A DNA stretch of 64,000 nucleotides from positions 3,286,001 to 3,350,000 of the forward strand of contig JBBPUQ010000002.1 of assembly GCA_038501195.1 (NCBI GenBank). Direction: 5' to 3'. Made by a program: the position numbers and the translations under genes. The stretch is from Nemania diffusa. Its lineage: Eukaryota > Ascomycota > Sordariomycetes > Xylariales > Xylariaceae. Below, one piece after another: positions 1 through 11,907 of the stretch. Positions within the stretch are counted from its first letter, which is position 1. Each line of letters starts with the position of its first letter. The notes beneath the pieces are model-generated. The model searched no databases. It was not told the origin of the DNA and was given only the letters and a program-made list of their open reading frames with translations.

Positions 1-2311
1 AATAACATGATGACTTTATATGCCAGGGTGTGCCGAATTATAACCTCCAGACAGTTAATAAGCAACAGACATGTTGTTGCTGCGATGCAACAAAAGCACA
101 CCGGCCTGATACAACACAGGTTGGCCGAGCCCGAGCCGCGTTAGAGTCGTCATGTATGCCTACTCACTCATCATGCTCGTCGTCGAAGGGGCACCTTCTC
201 GCATAGTATTGCACGTTTCTACCCCATGTGAAATATGTTGTCCACAGCAACACCAACAGCAGCAACTGAGACTACGCGAAGCTCACGCCACTAAAATAAG
301 AGGGGCTATATACACACGTAGACATTCGGGATCTATTTCCGAGGTAGTAATACTCCATCGTGGAAACTGGACTGACTGACAGAACATCCAAGGTAGATGA
401 TGAGGTCTTCCAACAATCGTACTTTTACACTGACTTGTCCATGTCGTACGCAGTATAAGATGCACCGGATGAAGCTCCGAGATCACATGATCTATTAGAC
501 GCCTACTACGTAGATGGCTAGCTACGACCTAACAACTACGAGCCCTTCCGCATTTGTCGGTGTAAGTTGGCAATCTAGAAAAGAAGACTAACGGCGCTAC
601 AAACGAAAAGTTGTGGAGTTATGACCTCGCACGAAAAAGCTAGACAGACCCCCACGTTCATCCTCATCATAGCATTTCGCCGATTTTCACCACATGACCC
701 CCATCTTTCTCCTGATATTCCTCTAGGTACTTCCTTTTCGTTCTATTTGCGTTTTGGTAGTTGCATTGCGGCGCCCCAGCGAGACTTCCAATCTACCCAG
801 GGCAACTTTCCGCGTTGCTGGCAAAAGCCCTGTGATTGCCGTCCCGCCTAATATCCGAAAATCCTCCCTCCCAGTAAATACGCGGGGGGAAATAGCAATT
901 CCCCCGTAAAAGCTTTTCCGCCAACGAGGTGGCTCCCGTATCTGCCCTACGGTCTGCCCGATGATGATGGATACCGTCTGATTGAATTTGTGGGCCAAGA
1001 TGGAATCCCGGTTCAGCGGGTAGTGTGCTGCCTGCCTGCCTGTCTGTTATCGGTCCTCAAAGCGAACCACGATCGGGCAAACCTTACTTTAATTCAGGAC
1101 TAACATATCATGCTACAGTCCTATATGCGGGCGGCCGATATGCATCGTCGCACAACGCCAGCGAGGCCCCGTGGACACGCTTTGGAGGTGCCTTTGGAGA
1201 CCCCTTTTGCTAGCAATATGACCAGCTTACTCTGATATGTTACTTAGTAGGGCCATATTCGATACCGTGTAACCGCGCAAAGCGACATCTAGCTCCAGGT
1301 TAATACATGCAAGATGGAGCTCAGCTCGGGAAGTTGGTGGTATGTACTGTATTGTACATGGCGGTACCCGGACGAGAGACGCCGCCTGAGCCCTCGTGAG
1401 GCAGGTGTGTACTGACAGAAAGAAGCACGCGAGGTACAGAAGCGGTAGTGGACATACCTATACATACTTCCTTCCAAGCAGGTCGGTCTGTACCTCAAAA
1501 TACCCCACATATAGGCTAGGTAGGTACTCTAGTCCAGGTTTACCCCACGCTAGGTTCCGCACTGCATATCGACGTGGCTGATTGGCTCAGGCCCTCCAGA
1601 AATTGCCTTGTTTGACCATTCCTGACGGGTCATTTCTTCGTCTTTAGCATTTGCTGGGCCGTCCCAGCACAATTCTGCCGTGGGTCAGGGTCATATTTCT
1701 TCAGTCTCCGTCTCTTGCTCGCATTGGGTATTCGAATGCGGTGAACGGGGCCGGCCTCAGTTGCCGACAGTGGACGTGACTGGATGTGAGTTTCATTGCT
1801 GTCGTTCAAAGCTAGCTAGACCGGCTTATAAAGTGACTACACCCTCGCTGGTCCGGCGGACGCTGCTAATCTCTCTTTTTTTCCACTTCATTCTCTATCT
1901 ACCATTGTTCCTATTGTCTACGCCCTTTGCTTAACGAGCCGCCTCCCGGAGATTATTTCTATCTCAACTAGTGTTACAAACTCTTCTTTTTTTAGTCTCT
2001 AGAAAGCGATTTGAAATATACGCCAAGGCCCACGCCAGCTGTCTGGCCAACCTCGAAGGCTGAGGGTAGTGAAGAACCTCGCAAATACGCATATAAAGCC
2101 GAGGCTTGACGTGATAAATCTCCAGCCACACCTTAGAGGCGGTATCTATCTCAGCCTTTCCGTCCAAGTCTATAACGCTAGGAAAGAGAAGCGCCAAAAG
2201 CTCTGCCGGCGAATGTTGACCTACGACGTCCCGGTCCCGATCACCGGGGAGCTTCCATCAGCTAATTCTATGTCATCTACCATAGTCCCTCACGGGAAAC
2301 ACCTGCAAGCC
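1..2311. other. Intergenic region, no gene recognised
   Basis: I find no coding signal in this stretch. The short open frames are low-complexity or unconserved-looking, and I see no spliceable domain motif, tRNA or array. It contains a few TAGGTAGGTAC micro-motifs (about 1,515-1,530) and a pyrimidine-rich run near 1,865-1,920. The right end is the probable promoter of the gluconokinase gene, with a TATA-like CATATAAAG near 2,089. Confidence 0.5.
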
Positions 2312-2981
2312 ATGGATGCTACAATGACACGAGGCACCACTATTGCAGGCGTTGGCGGTCAAAAGCCACCGAGAGTACGCCACATTTGGCTTGTTACTGG
2401 CCCGGCCGGCTGTGGCAAGACAACCGTAGCCCAGCACTTATCCAAATCCCTAGACCTGGAATATATTGAGGGCGATTCCGTAGGTTTGACCTTGATAACC
2501 CTAGGAACTCTCACTTAGGATGCTAACCTCGCCATCGTCATAGTACCATCCGCCAGCCAATATTGAAAAAATGGCCAACGGAACCCCGCTGACCGACGCT
2601 GACCGATGGGACTGGCTCACTCTCCTGCGCGAAGAGTCCCTCAAACAGCTAGAATCGGGGGCCAAAGGCGTGGTACTAACATGCTCAGCGCTGAAGCGGA
2701 AGTATCGGGATGTCATCAGAGTTGCCCCATACTTCTCCAATAATATTCACCTCCATTTCATTTATCTCCACGCCCCGGAAGCCGTACTTCTCGAGCGTGT
2801 TGGGCTGCGACAGGGACACTACATGGGAGCCAACATGGTGCGAAGTCAGTTCGAGATTCTAGAGCCACCAACCCCAGACGAGACGGACGTGATCAGCGTC
2901 GATGTGAGCGGCCCCATCTCCGGGGTGCTTGATGTAGCGTTGGAGCAGGCCACGGAAAAGATCAGCGAAGCTGTTGATTAG
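2312..2981 (+). CDS. Gluconokinase (gluconate kinase)
   Basis: Phosphorylates D-gluconate to 6-phosphogluconate with ATP, feeding the pentose phosphate pathway in the cytosol. Exons are 2312-2479 and 2544-2981. The 64-nt intron (GTAGGT...CATAG, branch TGCTAAC) splices EGDS directly to YHPPANIEKM, restoring the family block that ends in PLTDADRW. The N-terminal P-loop GPAGCGKTT is complete, and a TCSALKRKYRD block with the late LRQGHYM block also fit the GntK family. From ATG 2312 the product is about 201 aa, the usual family length. In-frame ATGs at 2270 and 2213 would add 14 or 33 residues; 2312 was chosen for its strong context (GCCATGG). It stands alone, with no sugar-acid gene visible nearby. 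The family call is secure; the start is less so. Confidence 0.88.
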
Positions 2982-4125
2982 AAACGACAAGATGGTTTAG
3001 GCGGCATGCATGCAAACGCACAAGCATGTTCGCACGAGAACCGCCTCCTGCAGCCCACAAATGGGGATCACTACCACGTTGGAGTGGCGAGATGAACCCC
3101 ATCACGTGAGTGCATAGTCTGGCCAGTTACTGTTGCATTTTCATTCAGGTGCGTGGGCGTTGACATCAGAAAACTCTATGGTGTTCGGGTTATTGTTATC
3201 GAGGATTCATTATACAACTGGATCAGCGAGAAATGTTTAGGATTTTCCACCATTGATATTTTGGTTTTCCCATTGAGGTACAAGCGAAGCATTATCTACA
3301 ACATTGCCCCAAGCAGGGCTGCTTTGGCAGACTAGGATAGTTAGGGCAATGCAATTTGCTTTTCATCACACACGCCGAGGCGAGACGACCTACCTCTTCT
3401 GTGAAGACATTGCTCTACCTTCCGAATTTACGTTCGTGATATGACTCCGGAAGCCGGGCCTGCTAGGCAGTATCGAACGAAAGTCCCATGAAGCATAGAG
3501 AGGTAACATTAATCCACCGGTACGCTCGCATCAAGTCTCTCCAAGGATTCCGCTAGCGAATCGAATCCCAGTCCGTCGTCTTCTACGCAGTATAGACGTT
3601 CTCGATGTTACATTACTTCGTGCTGCGGCTTATCCTTCCTCCCATGCATTTAGAACTGCCACTCTTCCTTTTCTCGCCCTAGATCGCCAAATCTAGCATG
3701 GTGCATGATTGCGATCCAGCTAGGTCACTACGTGGCTAGTTCCTAGGCCCGGTCGTTGGTACGATGGGAGATTTGATTCGATGCGCCTTCAAGCCAGGCT
3801 GACGGAGGCTAGACATGTCTGACTCTCGAGGCACCAAGTTGAGAGGTGGCTGCATCAACAGTATATCTCCCTGGTGGCCGTATTCATGCGTTCTATTCCT
3901 AAATCGGATACTCTAGAGAGTTACATTCTAATGCTAGGGGTTAAGTAGGTCCCAATTCCACGACCTTGGCATCAACCCCAGTTGCCGTTTGAACCTTGGG
4001 ACCACTTTTTCCAAGACATGGCAAATCGAACGGTGCCAGATGACAGCGCCGTACTCTGCGGTGAGCATCTGCAAGCGTTCGAATGCAGTAAACCGCCAAC
4101 TGGGGAACATGGATATCCTTCGGGC
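2982..4125. other. Intergenic region between convergent genes
   Basis: Spacer between the 3' ends of the gluconokinase gene (plus) and the BCKDH E2 gene (minus). It includes a short purine/pyrimidine alternation at 3,003-3,015 (GCATGCATGC). The open frames at 3,153-3,335 and 3,941-4,350 show no recognisable domain; the latter is antisense to and beyond the E2 stop. I see no RNA gene or repeat here. Confidence 0.5.
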
Positions 4126-5686
4126 TCACCGCAGATGGAGGATCATACTATCAGGCTCCTCCACAATCTGTCGGACGACTTCGGCGGCCCGAGCCATCGT
4201 TGCCCCATCGACAACACGGTGATCAGCGCTCCAGCTGAAGTTGCACACCTGCTTCTTGATTACTCTATCATCCTCGCCGAATGCGGGGACTGTGCGAATC
4301 CGACCGATGCCCAAAATCGCTACCTCCTTTTCGACGATGACCGGGGATAGGTAAGTTCCTCCTATGTTACCAATGTTGGACACGGTGATGGTTCCTCCAC
4401 TTAAATCCTGCACCGAGAGCTTCCCAGCTGCAGCTCGTGACTGCAGGCCTGCGAGGTCACTCGCGATGGACAGCACATTCTTCGACCCCACATCCTTGAT
4501 TACTGGCACTAGGAGGCCAATGGGCGAATCTATGGCCACACCAATGTTGTGTTGGCTGCGGTAGATAAGTTTAGGCTTCGATGTTTCAGGATCGACATCC
4601 ACGCGAGCATTGAGCATCGGGAACTTGTAGAGAGCAAGTGATACTGCTTTGATAATGAAGGGCAAATATGATAATTTGGACACCCCGTCTTCTCTTACCG
4701 ACTGTGATAATACATTATTCAGCCGCCGGCGCAGCTCGTAGAGTTGAGAGAAGTCAATCTCATCAGCATACAGGAAGTGAGGAATGTTCAAAGATCGGGT
4801 CATTGCCTTGAACATTTGTTGTTGGTTGTTCGTTAGGGCGACAGTAGTCTCCGTTTGCTTCTCAGTGGTGAAGGGTATCGAAGCTGGTGTTTTGGGCGTT
4901 GTCCTCGAGGGTTGGGCGGCCTGTTTGGCGGTATCGCGGGCTTGCACGAACTTGTATATGTCTTCTTTTAGCACTCTACCTCCTTTCCCCGTTCCGAAAA
5001 CGTCGGTTATCTCCACGCTTAACTCCTTACATAGATGACGCACGGCAGGAGTCGCCAACGACGCATATCTACTGTCCCTCTCCCGAGGTGGAGACTGAGG
5101 CACGATCCCTTCAGATTTTGGTGTTGTGGTAGGACTCTTCTCAGCTCTTTGCGCCTCGTCTGGTTTGCTCAACTGTTCTTTGTTCAATGGCTCTGACGTG
5201 CCGTTTTTTGAGGGCTCCGGCGCCGTTAGCGCATCCAAGTCCTCCTTCTTAGCATCGCCTACTATATCAATATCGACAAATGGCTTTCCCACCTTTGCCA
5301 TTTCCCCTGTATCGTAGTATAACTTCTTAACGACGCCGGCGAACCGACTTGTTATCTCGACGGAAGCCTTGTCACTTTGGACTTCGCACAGGGGCGAGAA
5401 CTCCTCGACTCTAGCTTCTGGCTCCACAAACCATTGTATAATTTCGCATTCGACAATACCTAAGATGGCGATTAAGCTCTAACACTCTCATAGCATATTG
5501 GGGTACCATACCTTCGCCGATATCAGCCAGGAGCACCGGTTTGACGATCTGCATCCTCCTCGTCGAGTGGAAATCCCTGGCAACGACGTAATAAGAGCCT
5601 CGCACCCGCGGATCCGCCATTCGCGCTATCCCTCGGCAGGTCCGCCATTGGCGCCGTAAAGCACGAGAACCGCGTTGCAAAAACAT
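4126..5686 (-). CDS. Branched-chain 2-oxoacid dehydrogenase E2 (dihydrolipoyl transacylase), mitochondrial
   Basis: Core acyltransferase of the mitochondrial branched-chain 2-oxoacid dehydrogenase complex (Val/Leu/Ile degradation), moving acyl groups from lipoyl-lysine to CoA. Exons on the minus strand are 5686-5512 and 5459-4126, with a 52-nt intron, giving 502 aa. An Arg-rich, acid-poor N terminus (residues 1-45) fits a mitochondrial presequence. A lipoyl domain follows with the acceptor lysine in SDKAS (K89), then a Pro/Ser/Lys linker. The E1/E3-binding domain carries LATPAVRHLCKEL and GTGKGGRVLKEDI. The catalytic domain ends with HRVVDG (H472, D476) and a typical C terminus. One lipoyl domain and the C-terminal style favour BCKDH E2 over pyruvate dehydrogenase E2. 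A 5' extension through the GTG at 5707 was rejected because ATG 5686 gives a normal presequence. It is divergent from ATP10. Confidence 0.93.
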
Positions 5687-6172
5687 AGCATATGCCGCTA
5701 AATCCACAGAAATATTAGATTATATCCCGAAAACTACAGAACCAAAGGAAAATACGGTGAATTGCCTTTCCAGACATGCGGGAGGTACTAGAAGAATGCT
5801 TACCAGCTGACTTTTTCTCCACACTCCTCCGCGTGTAGCCGTTATCTGGGGAAGCCGACGATGGCCGTGCTAGTGTCGGCATCTTTAGCCTAAGATAACC
5901 TAAGATAGCTATCGCATCGCCCAATCTGACGGAGCCGATTATCGATAAGGGACGACCCCCCATCTTCCTAGGTTAGCGTAGGCTAAAGATGCACAATCCA
6001 CGCTCCTGCAGCTCGGCAAGCATCTTGGGGATCTCATTTTTTTTTTTTTGGCTTGACGATGATACGGTAGTCTTGAATCAGTAAGCGTTGTTCAACGTCA
6101 ACGCCCTGCAACGGTCCACGCTAAGAGTCTACATGTCGCGTCGACTTACCGAGTGAAAAGCAGTCAGCGAAT
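5687..6172. promoter_or_regulatory. Divergent promoter, BCKDH E2 / ATP10
   Basis: The 486-bp spacer separates two divergently transcribed nuclear genes for mitochondrial proteins, so it must hold both promoters. Visible elements are a T10-11 tract near 6,039-6,049 and short repeats of CCTAAGATA around 5,889-5,907. No TATA box stands out on either side. The promoter role is inferred from position. Confidence 0.5.
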
Positions 6173-7299
6173 ATGTCCCTGCTTATACGGCAGCAGCCAA
6201 GACTGCTCTGTCGGTTATGCCAATCGCGAGCTTTTAGCACGTCCTATCGCCTTTGGGCCGAGCAACCCGCGAAAGACACTCCCAAACCTATCGCCGATGC
6301 AGCTACTTCGAAATCCGTAACGCCTGCTCCGAAATTTGTCCCGCCTTCTCCGCTCGCCGATGCTCCGAGATCATATGGCAAGCGCCTGGACACCTTCACG
6401 CCGACACCACTGAGTCGGCCTATAGGCCTCGCCTACCCTCCAGAGGCAGGTCAGAACACGGGCATAGATTTCAGGACGTTGAAGCAGCGGCGGGATGACT
6501 TCGTGGACTACGATAAGCACCTAGAAAGGCGGCAGAACCTGTATGTCGAGCCCCAGTATCTCAGTACCTCAGCCCCGATTGGTAGCGCGCCCTTAGACAA
6601 TACATAAACTACGGTTCCTAGATTCATATTAGAAGCAAGCTCGGCTAATTACGTCATGTGCTTTTGAAACCACACAGGAAGAACAAGATTTCGCGGCCGT
6701 ACTTCCGCGACTGGGGCAACATGCAATTCCACAAGGGCAAGACGTTCATCGCGCCACCGCGGCTCTTCCGGGGCGAGCTGTCCCTGTTCTTCCCCAACCT
6801 ATACGGGCGGACGCTTCTCAAGACGGACACGACGCCGCGAGACACGACACCGGTGCTGCGGGGGCGGGTGTCGGTCGTGAGCGTGTTCAGCAGCCTGTGG
6901 GCCGAGAACCAGTGCAAGACGTTCGTGTCACCGGAGAGCAACCCGGCCGTCGAGCAGGTCGTCGCCGAGAGCGGAGGCCGCGCGCAGCACGTGCGCGTCA
7001 ACATCGAGGAAGACGCGCTCAAGGCCTTCCTCGTCAAGCTCTGGATGGGCCGGCTGCGGCGCCAGGTCGGCGGCGAGGAGAACTACGAGCGCTACTTCCT
7101 CGTCCGCAAGGGCGTCTCGGACGAGATCCGCGAGGCCATCGGCTTGCTGAATAGCAAGGTCGGGTACGTGTACCTCCTGGATGCAGACTGCAGGATACGC
7201 TGGGCCGGAAGCGGCCCGAGCGAGGACCACGAGCGCGAGGGCCTTGTTAAGGGTCTTCAGAGGCTGTTGCTGGAGGACGCGAACGCGAAGAAGCAGTAG
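6173..7299 (+). CDS. ATP10: Mitochondrial F1Fo-ATP synthase assembly factor ATP10
   Basis: Inner-membrane chaperone that helps Fo subunit 6 (Atp6) assemble into ATP synthase. Exons are 6173-6540 and 6678-7299, separated by a 137-nt intron (GTATGT...CACACAG), giving 329 aa. The N terminus (MSLLIRQQPRLLCRLCQSRA) is a plausible mitochondrial presequence. A Pro/Ala/Lys linker leads to the conserved core: FRTLKQRRDDF, RPYFRDWGN, KGKTFIAPPRLF, the VFSSLWAENQCKTF block, and a C-terminal thioredoxin-like segment ending LLDADCRIRWAGSG. The second exon is visibly more GC-rich than the first (GC-rich third positions at about 6,890-7,150). The family call is based on recognised motifs. Confidence 0.88.
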
Positions 7300-7836
7300 C
7301 CGCTCTCATGTGTACTGGCTACACGCATTGTACTGCATTGTATAATAGGTAGGACTAGATTAATGATACCCAAATTCCGCTAACATCAAGCAATACCATT
7401 TTAACCCCCACAACTTTGTACTACCGTGTACTTCCAAGACTAGTTAGAATATAGTTAGTGCTTCTTCCATGCTAATATATATTTATATGTGCATAGGTAC
7501 CTAACCAACTAGTTTTGGCGTTAGTAAGTATTGTTATACCTTAGCATTCGCAGCAAATAAGGCTAACGCGTATTTTTATAAAATTAATATAATATTATTA
7601 TATTATTTCGGGCTGGAGTTTGTTCACCAAGTAGTGGCCGTCCTATTGTCTATCTAGAGCTAAAGGGGGACCAAACAGCGAATAGAAGTTTGAGTCTATG
7701 ATCTTAGGTACCACCTTGTGGTCAGGCAACCAGGCGGGGGTCTGGGGCTCCGAACCTGGCAAAGCCGGGTTCGTACTTTACCGGGTCGTAACCCGTGACA
7801 CCGCGTCTCTCCTGCAAACCAAACCCCAAATCCCTT
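7300..7836. other. Intergenic; left boundary of the terpenoid cluster
   Basis: Spacer between ATP10 and the first cluster P450, with 3' ends facing each other. Positions 7,560-7,610 are almost pure A/T (TAAAATTAATATAATATTATTATATTA style), and 7,493-7,500 carries TAGGTACCTA. No gene was seen. It is a natural left edge for the cluster, because the function changes from housekeeping to specialised oxidation here. Confidence 0.45.
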
Positions 7837-9559
7837 TCAGGCCTTCAGACGTCTTTTTAAGAGCAGTCGCACACTTGGATCGGGATGGTAACCTCCTGGC
7901 GTCCACAAGCTGTCAGGTCGCCCTATGTCTCCTTTGAACTTGACGTCAAAGTTGTCGATTAAGTATATAAGTATCATCTTAATCTCATTCGCAGCAAAAA
8001 AACGACCTGGACACGCATGCGTACCATACCCAAAGTCTAAATTGTTCGTTCCGGTAGTCGTAAACTGGTACTTGGACTCGTTCCCTGGCAGGTCCCTGAG
8101 CTTCTGGAACCGGAAGCCGTCGAATTGGCTCGGGTTTTCCCATAAATCCTTATCGTTCGAGACTTGGTGTAAAGGGAAAGCGATGTGCATTCCTGGCTGC
8201 AGCACAGTTCCGTCATGAAGGGTGATAGGTTGAATGATCTTGCGGCGCATGTTCAGTAATGATATTGGGCTAAGGCGATGGGACTCTTTGAGAAACGAGT
8301 CCAACTTGCGTAGCTTTGGCATCGACGTCTTGGTGAGATACGGCGATGACTCGGTCGCCCTCACGTCTCGGAGCTCATCCCGAAGAGGCTGTAGGTACTC
8401 GGGTCGGGCGGCCAAGTCGAAGATTGCGTTCGTCACTGTCATTGAAGTCGTGTGAATGGCTGCCATACTCGTCGCTAGCTGCATCTGCGCCTGGATATTG
8501 AGGCTATCTCGTTCCTTTTGGTTGCTGTTCTTAAGGTTCCACGCACACATATTATGAGGCCCGTGTCCCTTTTCAAGCTGCCGTTTCGTGTCGGCGATGA
8601 TTGGCGCCATTAAGCGTCTCATGGTAGCGAGTGATTTGTGCACAGCTCGAACTTTGGCGTTGAGATAGCGTGAGGTCCAACGAAACAGCCGCGGATATGC
8701 CCTGATCTCAGGTACCGCAAAGAAGACGTTTAGTGTGAACTCGATGATGCAATCTAAATATTCCTGGTTACGGCTCATTGGAAGTCCAACAAAAATCCGG
8801 CCAGACACCAATGCGACGATGCGAACAAGTTTACTTTGTATATCAAGCTCGGTCCAGTCTGCGAAAAGAATATGAGTGAACCGTGTTTCTCAATCCAATC
8901 GGCCCGAGTCTTACCGTCGCAAGCTGGGAACAATTCTTGGAAGGAGTACATGACTTCTTCGTGTATATCGCCCATCAGGTTGCCTGCAAAGCTTAGCTAC
9001 GTCAAAAAACGCTGAAGTGTAGGTCAGCATACCGAGAGTCTTTGTGAGCTCGTTCTTGACACTGTTCGTCACAGTCGAGATCCTTCCGCCGACAGACGTC
9101 GTCGTGAACAGGCTGTATTCGGATAGGAACCGCTACACCATTATCAGCTACCGCACTGCGCAACCGCGCTTGCCGACACACCTCATCTATCTCATCATCT
9201 AGGTTAAGCATATTGTCGGGCAAGGCCTTTAGTTCGTCCATGAACTGAGTTGGCAAGATGACGGTCTCGCCATGGGCCTCCTTTAGGGTGAAGTATTGAC
9301 CCTTGTACTGCAAAGAGTGTTAATACAGCTCTCGCGAGAAAATAGGTTCGCCATTCACATTTAGATACCCTTCCTTAATTGTCTTATCCAAAGGTATGAA
9401 ATCCCCTGTCTCGTCATAAAGCTGCGGAGCGGGGAATTTTGGCGGTTGTCGAGGCGCAACCAGGGCATATACAGAAGCGCAGGCGAACAGGGCGACCGCT
9501 GCTCCGAGTGCATAGTATCGGTAGCTGGGTGCAAGCGCCTGCAATAGGTGATCCAGCAT
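7837..9559 (-). CDS. Cytochrome P450 (ent-kaurene oxidase / indole-diterpene P450-like)
   Basis: Haem-thiolate monooxygenase, probably ER-anchored, oxidising a hydrophobic terpenoid. Minus-strand exons are 9559-9359, 9307-9182, 9132-9033, 8983-8915 and 8858-7837; introns of 51, 49, 49 and 56 nt give 505 aa. One N-terminal membrane segment lies at residues 16-36. The I-helix motif appears as AAIHTTS, the K-helix as KESHR (ExxR) and the haem loop as FGYGTHACPGRFF with the axial Cys at about 448. The FFAANEIK continuation is typical of the fungal CYP503/CYP68-like group that includes ent-kaurene oxidase and indole-diterpene P450s. An upstream in-frame ATG at 9670 exists, but a TATA-like element near 9,690 places the likely transcript start downstream of it. 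It is first of two adjacent minus-strand P450s. Confidence 0.88.
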
Positions 9560-10109
9560 GTTGAAGTTATTCCCGAGATCGCTGAATAGCAGTCGTGCGG
9601 GGTGTGTGTCAACAAGGGCGTGAGAATCGAGAGTAGAGGAGGAGGAGCTGCTCCGCGGCCATAGCAGCATAAGAGGCTCGTGGACCTATTATAAAAGAAG
9701 CTGCTGGCGTCGCATGCATCGTCGCATGCATGATGGGAAATAGACGTGCCGTTTTCTTTTCACAACGCCTATCACAACGCCTATAAAAGCTATTGGCCGA
9801 TTTTTTTTCCTTTTTGGCTGATTTGTAACATATGTTATGCAGCATCACACAACAGAACTGCAACGCTAACCCACAACACTACCAGAAGTAGAACGTCGTC
9901 ATGGTGGGAACCTGGATCGTCTGCAGGTCTTATATAATATGGGACCGTTGCGCATAGCGACATTACCGTATTAAGGTCATTACCGAAAGTCTAGGCTTAA
10001 TGATTATCTATCTGCAGTACGTTCAAAACTATACGATTATAAATCAATAGTTTGACGAATAGAAACTGAGGGTGAATGCATGTTATTTGGGCTCTTTTAT
10101 TTACGGTAT
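9560..10109. other. Intergenic, promoter of P450 at 7.8-9.6 kb
   Basis: This holds the 5' region of the first P450 gene and the 3' region of the second. A duplicated CACAACGCCTAT occurs at about 9,761-9,784, and overlapping GCATGCAT units lie near 9,712-9,731. No additional gene was found. Confidence 0.4.
9681..9700 (-). promoter_or_regulatory. TATA-like element of the first cluster P450
   Basis: On the minus strand the sequence reads TTTTATAATAGG, about 125-135 nt upstream of the preferred ATG at 9559. It supports transcription starting near 9,660 and therefore the downstream start codon rather than 9670. Sequence match only. Confidence 0.35.
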
Positions 10110-11907
10110 TTAGCTAGTCTTACTAATATCCGTCCGCCTCTTAAGCGCCAGCTTGACGTACTTGAGCGGAGCTAACGTGACCGTACCGGCTGCCAGATTA
10201 TCGATCTCCTGCTTCACTACTTTCGCGTCCATGCCTTCGCCGAGCACAATGCGGTACTCCCTCAAGACCGTCGCAAGAACACTGATGTACTCAGACTGTG
10301 TGAACTTCCTCCCGAGGCAAGCGCGCGCGCCGCCAGAGAAAGTCATCAACGTTCCCCTGACCTGTCTCGACTTGTCCGACGCAACGACCTTCTTGCTGTC
10401 AGGGCGCTCATTCGGAGTAACTGCTATGGTGCCCATCCATCTCTCAGGCTTGAGAGCCCAGGGGTCAGGCCAGTACCTTTCGTGGTAGTGAACAGCGTTG
10501 ACGTTGAGGTACACGCGGCACTCCGCCGGCAGCACATGATGTCGTGGGGACTCGTCCCTCGGGTAGACGGTGATAGTAGTATCTTTCGGGATCATTTTCG
10601 TGATGATGCAGACACCAGGGTACAGGCGGAAGACTTCGTACATGAAGCCGTAGGTGTACTGGAATTTCTCGAAGTCGTCCGTGTAATTCAGCGACGTGCG
10701 TCCTTGGGCAGCTGCCTCTGCATAAACCCCATCTATCTCTTCAATAAGCCTGTCCTGCAAGTCCTGCCTGAGAGCTAGAGTGATGAAGCCGTAAGTCATG
10801 GCGTTTGCAGTGGTTTCATACCCCGCGAGCAGGTACAGAAAAAGATTGCCGAGCACCTCGTCTTCGCTGAAAGCTTGCTTTCGACCGGCAGCCTTGGCCT
10901 CGAGGGCTGAAGCGCGCAGAACGGATGTTAGAAGGTTCCCCTTTGCATCGGCAGACTGGTATTCGCTGTCTTGGCTCAGCTTTGCCGTCTCCGTTCGGAT
11001 CATCTCACGCATATACTTTTCGAGCTCACCATATGCGACAGCGATCTCCTTCATTGACGTCATCTGCATGATCCATTTGGGAATGAGAAGAATCTTGACC
11101 ATGAACGTTGTGACTAGGTGCAGCGCGTGATGCAGGCTCATCTTGTACCCTGGGGGGATTTGGCTGCGAAGTTCAGAAACTTCAGCTTTGAAGTCTAACG
11201 TTTTGCCGAAGCCTGTGTAGGAAATGACGGCCAGAGTCAGTCGGTTGATATCAAGTGAAAGGTCGCGGGTTGTGTTTTCCTGGGACCAGCACTCCGTGAG
11301 CGCGCGTGCTTGGGTGGAAGCTTCGTTCCACACCAGATCGTTGGCTCCGCTGCCATCGTTGAACGGAGGTGCAGTAATGCGAACGTGGAAGTTGTACGCT
11401 TTGCCCTCTGTAGTTGCGACATTCGGCCCGTACGGCTCAAGTACCTCTAACATGTGCAGTCAGTCAACGACATTCCATGACCATAGCGTCCAACTTACTA
11501 TATTTGTCTCTTGGCTTGAGAAACTCGTTTCGCCTGTTCATGACATCCCAGCACATGTCGGCATCCGCGCTGTAGCAGATGAGACCCTCAGGCGATACGA
11601 CAATGAAAACATCACCTAGCTCCTCGTGAACCCTGCGTTTCTCTTCCCAAGCCCAGTCGAGAATCGAAAAGCGAATCCATCGCGGCCAACCCTCTCCTCT
11701 TAACAGTCTTTGTGTGAACAAGGGGCGAATGAGCGGAGTCAAGAGCTTTCCAAGGAACTCAGTCTCAAGGAAAGGCACGAGAGTATATGGCAAACCTGTC
11801 TTTCTAGCTTGGCCAACGTAGTACCCCAATTTGGCAAGCTTATAAAGTGTGAATACTAACAGAATCGTTCCCACGAACAAGCCCGGAGGCACTTTTGAGG
11901 CGTCCAT
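10110..11907 (-). CDS. Cytochrome P450, CYP3/CYP4-like fungal family
   Basis: Second P450 of the cluster. Minus-strand exons are 11907-11499 and 11446-10110 (52-nt intron), giving 581 aa, longer than the 505-507 aa of the other three. It has an N-terminal membrane anchor (about residues 8-28), an I-helix LLAGYETTANAM, a K-helix EVFRLYP (ExxR), a PERW segment (KPERWMG), and the haem loop FSGGARACLGRKFT with the axial Cys near residue 513. The splice gives DKYKVLEPYGPNVATTEGKAY, the region that in this family precedes the C-helix. The substrate cannot be read from sequence; oxidation of the sesquiterpene skeleton is inferred from context. Confidence 0.88.

Noticed and set aside
152..1934. Several open frames of 60-90 codons near the left end
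   Set aside because: They have no recognisable domain, no plausible splicing partners and a biased composition; consistent with chance open frames.
3982..4350. Plus-strand open frame of about 120 codons
   Set aside because: It mostly overlaps, antisense, the 3' part of the E2 acyltransferase gene and has no motif of its own.
6897..7230. Open frames on both strands within ATP10
   Set aside because: They arise from the GC-rich codons of the second ATP10 exon and are shadow frames.
9320..9670. First P450 start at 9670, adding 37 residues
   Set aside because: The extension is Ser-rich and precedes the normal membrane anchor; the TATA-like element near 9,690 is too close for an mRNA that includes it.
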